From the NCBI GenBank assembly GCA_011374735.1, contig DRPD01000034.1:1-9207 (forward strand): DNA of 9,207 nucleotides. Direction: 5' to 3'. Below the pieces are notes generated by a model. It was not told the DNA's origin, ran no database searches, and was given only the letters and a program-made list of their open reading frames with translations. The stretch comes from Thermopetrobacter sp. (lineage in GTDB: Bacteria; Pseudomonadota; Alphaproteobacteria; Rhizobiales; Aestuariivirgaceae). Made by a program: the position numbers and the translations under genes. Position 1 is the stretch's first letter; every line of letters starts with the position of its first letter. Below are positions 6,013-9,207 of this stretch, piece after piece.

Positions 6013-6041
6013 TTGAATCGCCGCCTGAGAGGCATTATTTG
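6013..6041 (+). promoter_or_regulatory. Possible secA promoter (-35/-10 pair)
   Basis: TTGAAT and TATTTG are 17 bases apart, upstream of secA. The -35 matches 4 of 6 consensus bases and the -10 only about 3 of 6. It is listed as the best candidate seen, not as an established promoter. Confidence 0.25.
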
Positions 6042-6067
6042 CTGTTGAGGTGCCCGGACGCGGCCAG

Positions 6068-6149
6068 CGCCGTTTGGGCCGGGGCGGGCGTTCATGCCGC
6101 GTTCAGGCAAACGGCGTCACATCCCTCAAGACCGGCCGCCACCGGCCGG
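6068..6149 (+). promoter_or_regulatory. Two stem-loops in the presumed secA leader
   Basis: A perfect 9-bp stem CGCCGTTTG / CAAACGGCG pairs 6068–6076 with 6108–6116, and a perfect 7-bp stem CCGGCCG / CGGCCGG pairs 6132–6138 with 6143–6149, ending about 32 bases before the secA start. They may be structured leader RNA. No known riboswitch or SecM-type arrest peptide is recognised. Confidence 0.45.
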
Positions 6150-6181
6150 GACAGACCACAGACAAGGATACCCGCAGGTTC

Positions 6182-8929
<2,748 letters not shown>

Positions 8930-8937
8930 TCAGAAAC

Positions 8938-8999
8938 TTGACGCCCGCTGGCAAGCCCAGCGGCGCGTCAACCCCGGCCAAGCGAAGCGCGTGCCGGGG
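8938..8999. terminator. Stem-loops after secA, possible terminator
   Basis: Nine bases after the secA stop, TTGACGC-CCGCTGG (8938–8951) pairs with CCAGCGG-CGCGTCAA (8957–8971), leaving one bulged base. A second inverted repeat, CCCCGGC / GCCGGGG (8972–8978 and 8993–8999), follows directly. Neither has a T-run, so this is at best a non-canonical or factor-assisted terminator for secA. Confidence 0.45.
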
Positions 9000-9003
9000 C
9001 CGA

Positions 9004-9052
9004 AGCCAGAAACCAGAAATCAGAAACCAGAAGCCGGAAGGCGGAAGACGGA
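9004..9052. repeat. Seven-copy 7-bp tandem repeat
   Basis: Seven consecutive heptamers fit the pattern A[AG]NC[AG]GA: agccaga, aaccaga, aatcaga, aaccaga, agccgga, aggcgga, agacgga. The last three share a drift to CGGA. It lies in non-coding DNA after secA. Minus-strand frames across it read Phe/Trp/Ser/Gly-rich low-complexity peptide, which I take as non-coding. Confidence 0.75.
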
Positions 9053-9072
9053 AACCTGCCTCTCCCATCGTC

Positions 9073-9092
9073 ATTCCCGCGAAAGCGGGAAT
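9073..9092. repeat. Dispersed-type palindrome ATTCCCGC-GAAA-GCGGGAAT
   Basis: A perfect 8-bp inverted repeat with a GAAA loop, flanked by GTC and CC. Palindromes of this ATTCCC...GGGAAT form are abundant intergenic repeats in many proteobacteria (dRS3-like in Neisseria) and often create spurious short frames (RFRGNDG or AFAGMT). I expect many copies in this genome; that cannot be seen from one window. Confidence 0.7.
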
Positions 9093-9131
9093 CCATGCCG
9101 CATCTCGCTCGTGTTGTGGGCTTTCGATAAT

Positions 9132-9152
9132 AGCGCCTGAAATCCCGGCGCT
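9132..9152. repeat. Short inverted repeat AGCGCC...GGCGCT
   Basis: A 6-bp perfect stem with a 9-base loop (9132–9137 with 9147–9152), followed by CTACC-G-GGTAG at 9165–9175. Both are within 80 bases of the ATTCCCGC palindrome and may belong to the same composite repeat. No gene is supported between 8930 and the window end. Confidence 0.35.
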
Positions 9153-9207
9153 CTTGCGCACCGCCTACCGGGTAGCCGGCACGAATGATCAACCGGCCAT
9201 GGTGCAT

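Larger units (their letters stand above)
5833..6181. promoter_or_regulatory. Divergent promoter and leader region between parvulin–argJ and secA
   Basis: About 350 bases separate two divergent start codons, so promoters for both operons should lie here. For secA a weak candidate is TTGAAT (6013–6018), a 17-base spacer and TATTTG (6036–6041); this would give a leader of roughly 135 bases. For the parvulin operon a minus-strand TTGCCC with a downstream CAATAA around 5885–5912 is possible but unconvincing. The open frames crossing the region carry no recognisable protein. Confidence 0.5.

Noticed and set aside
5886..6181. An open frame before secA containing RAPP and other Pro-rich stretches, reminiscent of Sec-related arrest peptides; another frame at 6094 has RPPPAG.
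   Set aside because: Neither has a credible signal sequence or ribosome site, and both run into the secA coding region rather than ending before it. Pro/Arg-rich strings are expected by chance in GC-rich DNA.
8968..9207. A minus-strand open frame at the right edge (starting HHGRLIIRAGYPVGG and containing DSRFRGNDDG).
   Set aside because: It reads through the ATTCCCGC palindrome and the heptamer array; RFRGNDG peptides are a known artefact of such repeats. A coding end beyond the window cannot be excluded but has no support.

Overview
This is a high-GC bacterial window with gene content and order typical of an alphaproteobacterium. The evidence is the tight pmbA–cysQ–DUF4170 cluster (DUF4170 is largely alphaproteobacterial as I know it) and the divergent arrangement of secA against a parvulin gene followed by argJ. 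I cannot assign a genus from the sequence alone.

Layout. Positions 1–1958 (+) hold a translationally coupled three-gene unit: the 3' part of pmbA/tldE (cut by the window edge), a CysQ/inositol-monophosphatase-family phosphatase, and a small DUF4170 protein; the frames overlap by 14 and 4 bases. Positions 1959–2556 have no credible gene but several repeat structures: degenerate GATCGT-centred repeats, an AT-rich island with CTTATAAG palindromes, and a strong intrinsic terminator serving the next gene from the opposite side. Positions 2557–3222 (-) encode a glycine-zipper/OmpA-domain lipoprotein. Positions 3223–3635 are again non-coding and hairpin-rich. They include a 27-bp near-perfect copy (26/27) of the 3' end of argJ. 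Positions 3636–5832 (-) form a two-gene operon, a secreted PpiC/SurA-like parvulin followed 4 bases later by argJ. Positions 5833–6181 are the divergent promoter region, with two stem-loops in the probable secA leader. Positions 6182–8929 (+) are a complete secA of 915 codons. Positions 8930–9207 hold a stem-loop after secA, a 7-bp tandem repeat array and a dispersed-type ATTCCCGC palindrome.

How the genes fit together. They are chromosomal housekeeping genes. SecA drives export of preproteins, including probably the neighbouring parvulin and the OmpA-like lipoprotein; the parvulin would assist folding in the periplasm; ArgJ makes N-acetylglutamate and ornithine for arginine synthesis; CysQ-type enzymes remove 3'-phosphoadenosine phosphate or related phosphates; PmbA with TldD forms a peptide-processing protease.

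I found no defence system, phage, complete insertion sequence, CRISPR array, tRNA or rRNA. The most unusual item is the duplicated argJ 3' end. It carries the last eight codons and stop, differs by one silent change, and resembles the footprint left when an element integrates into the 3' end of a gene and restores it. The rest of the interest is in intergenic repeats.
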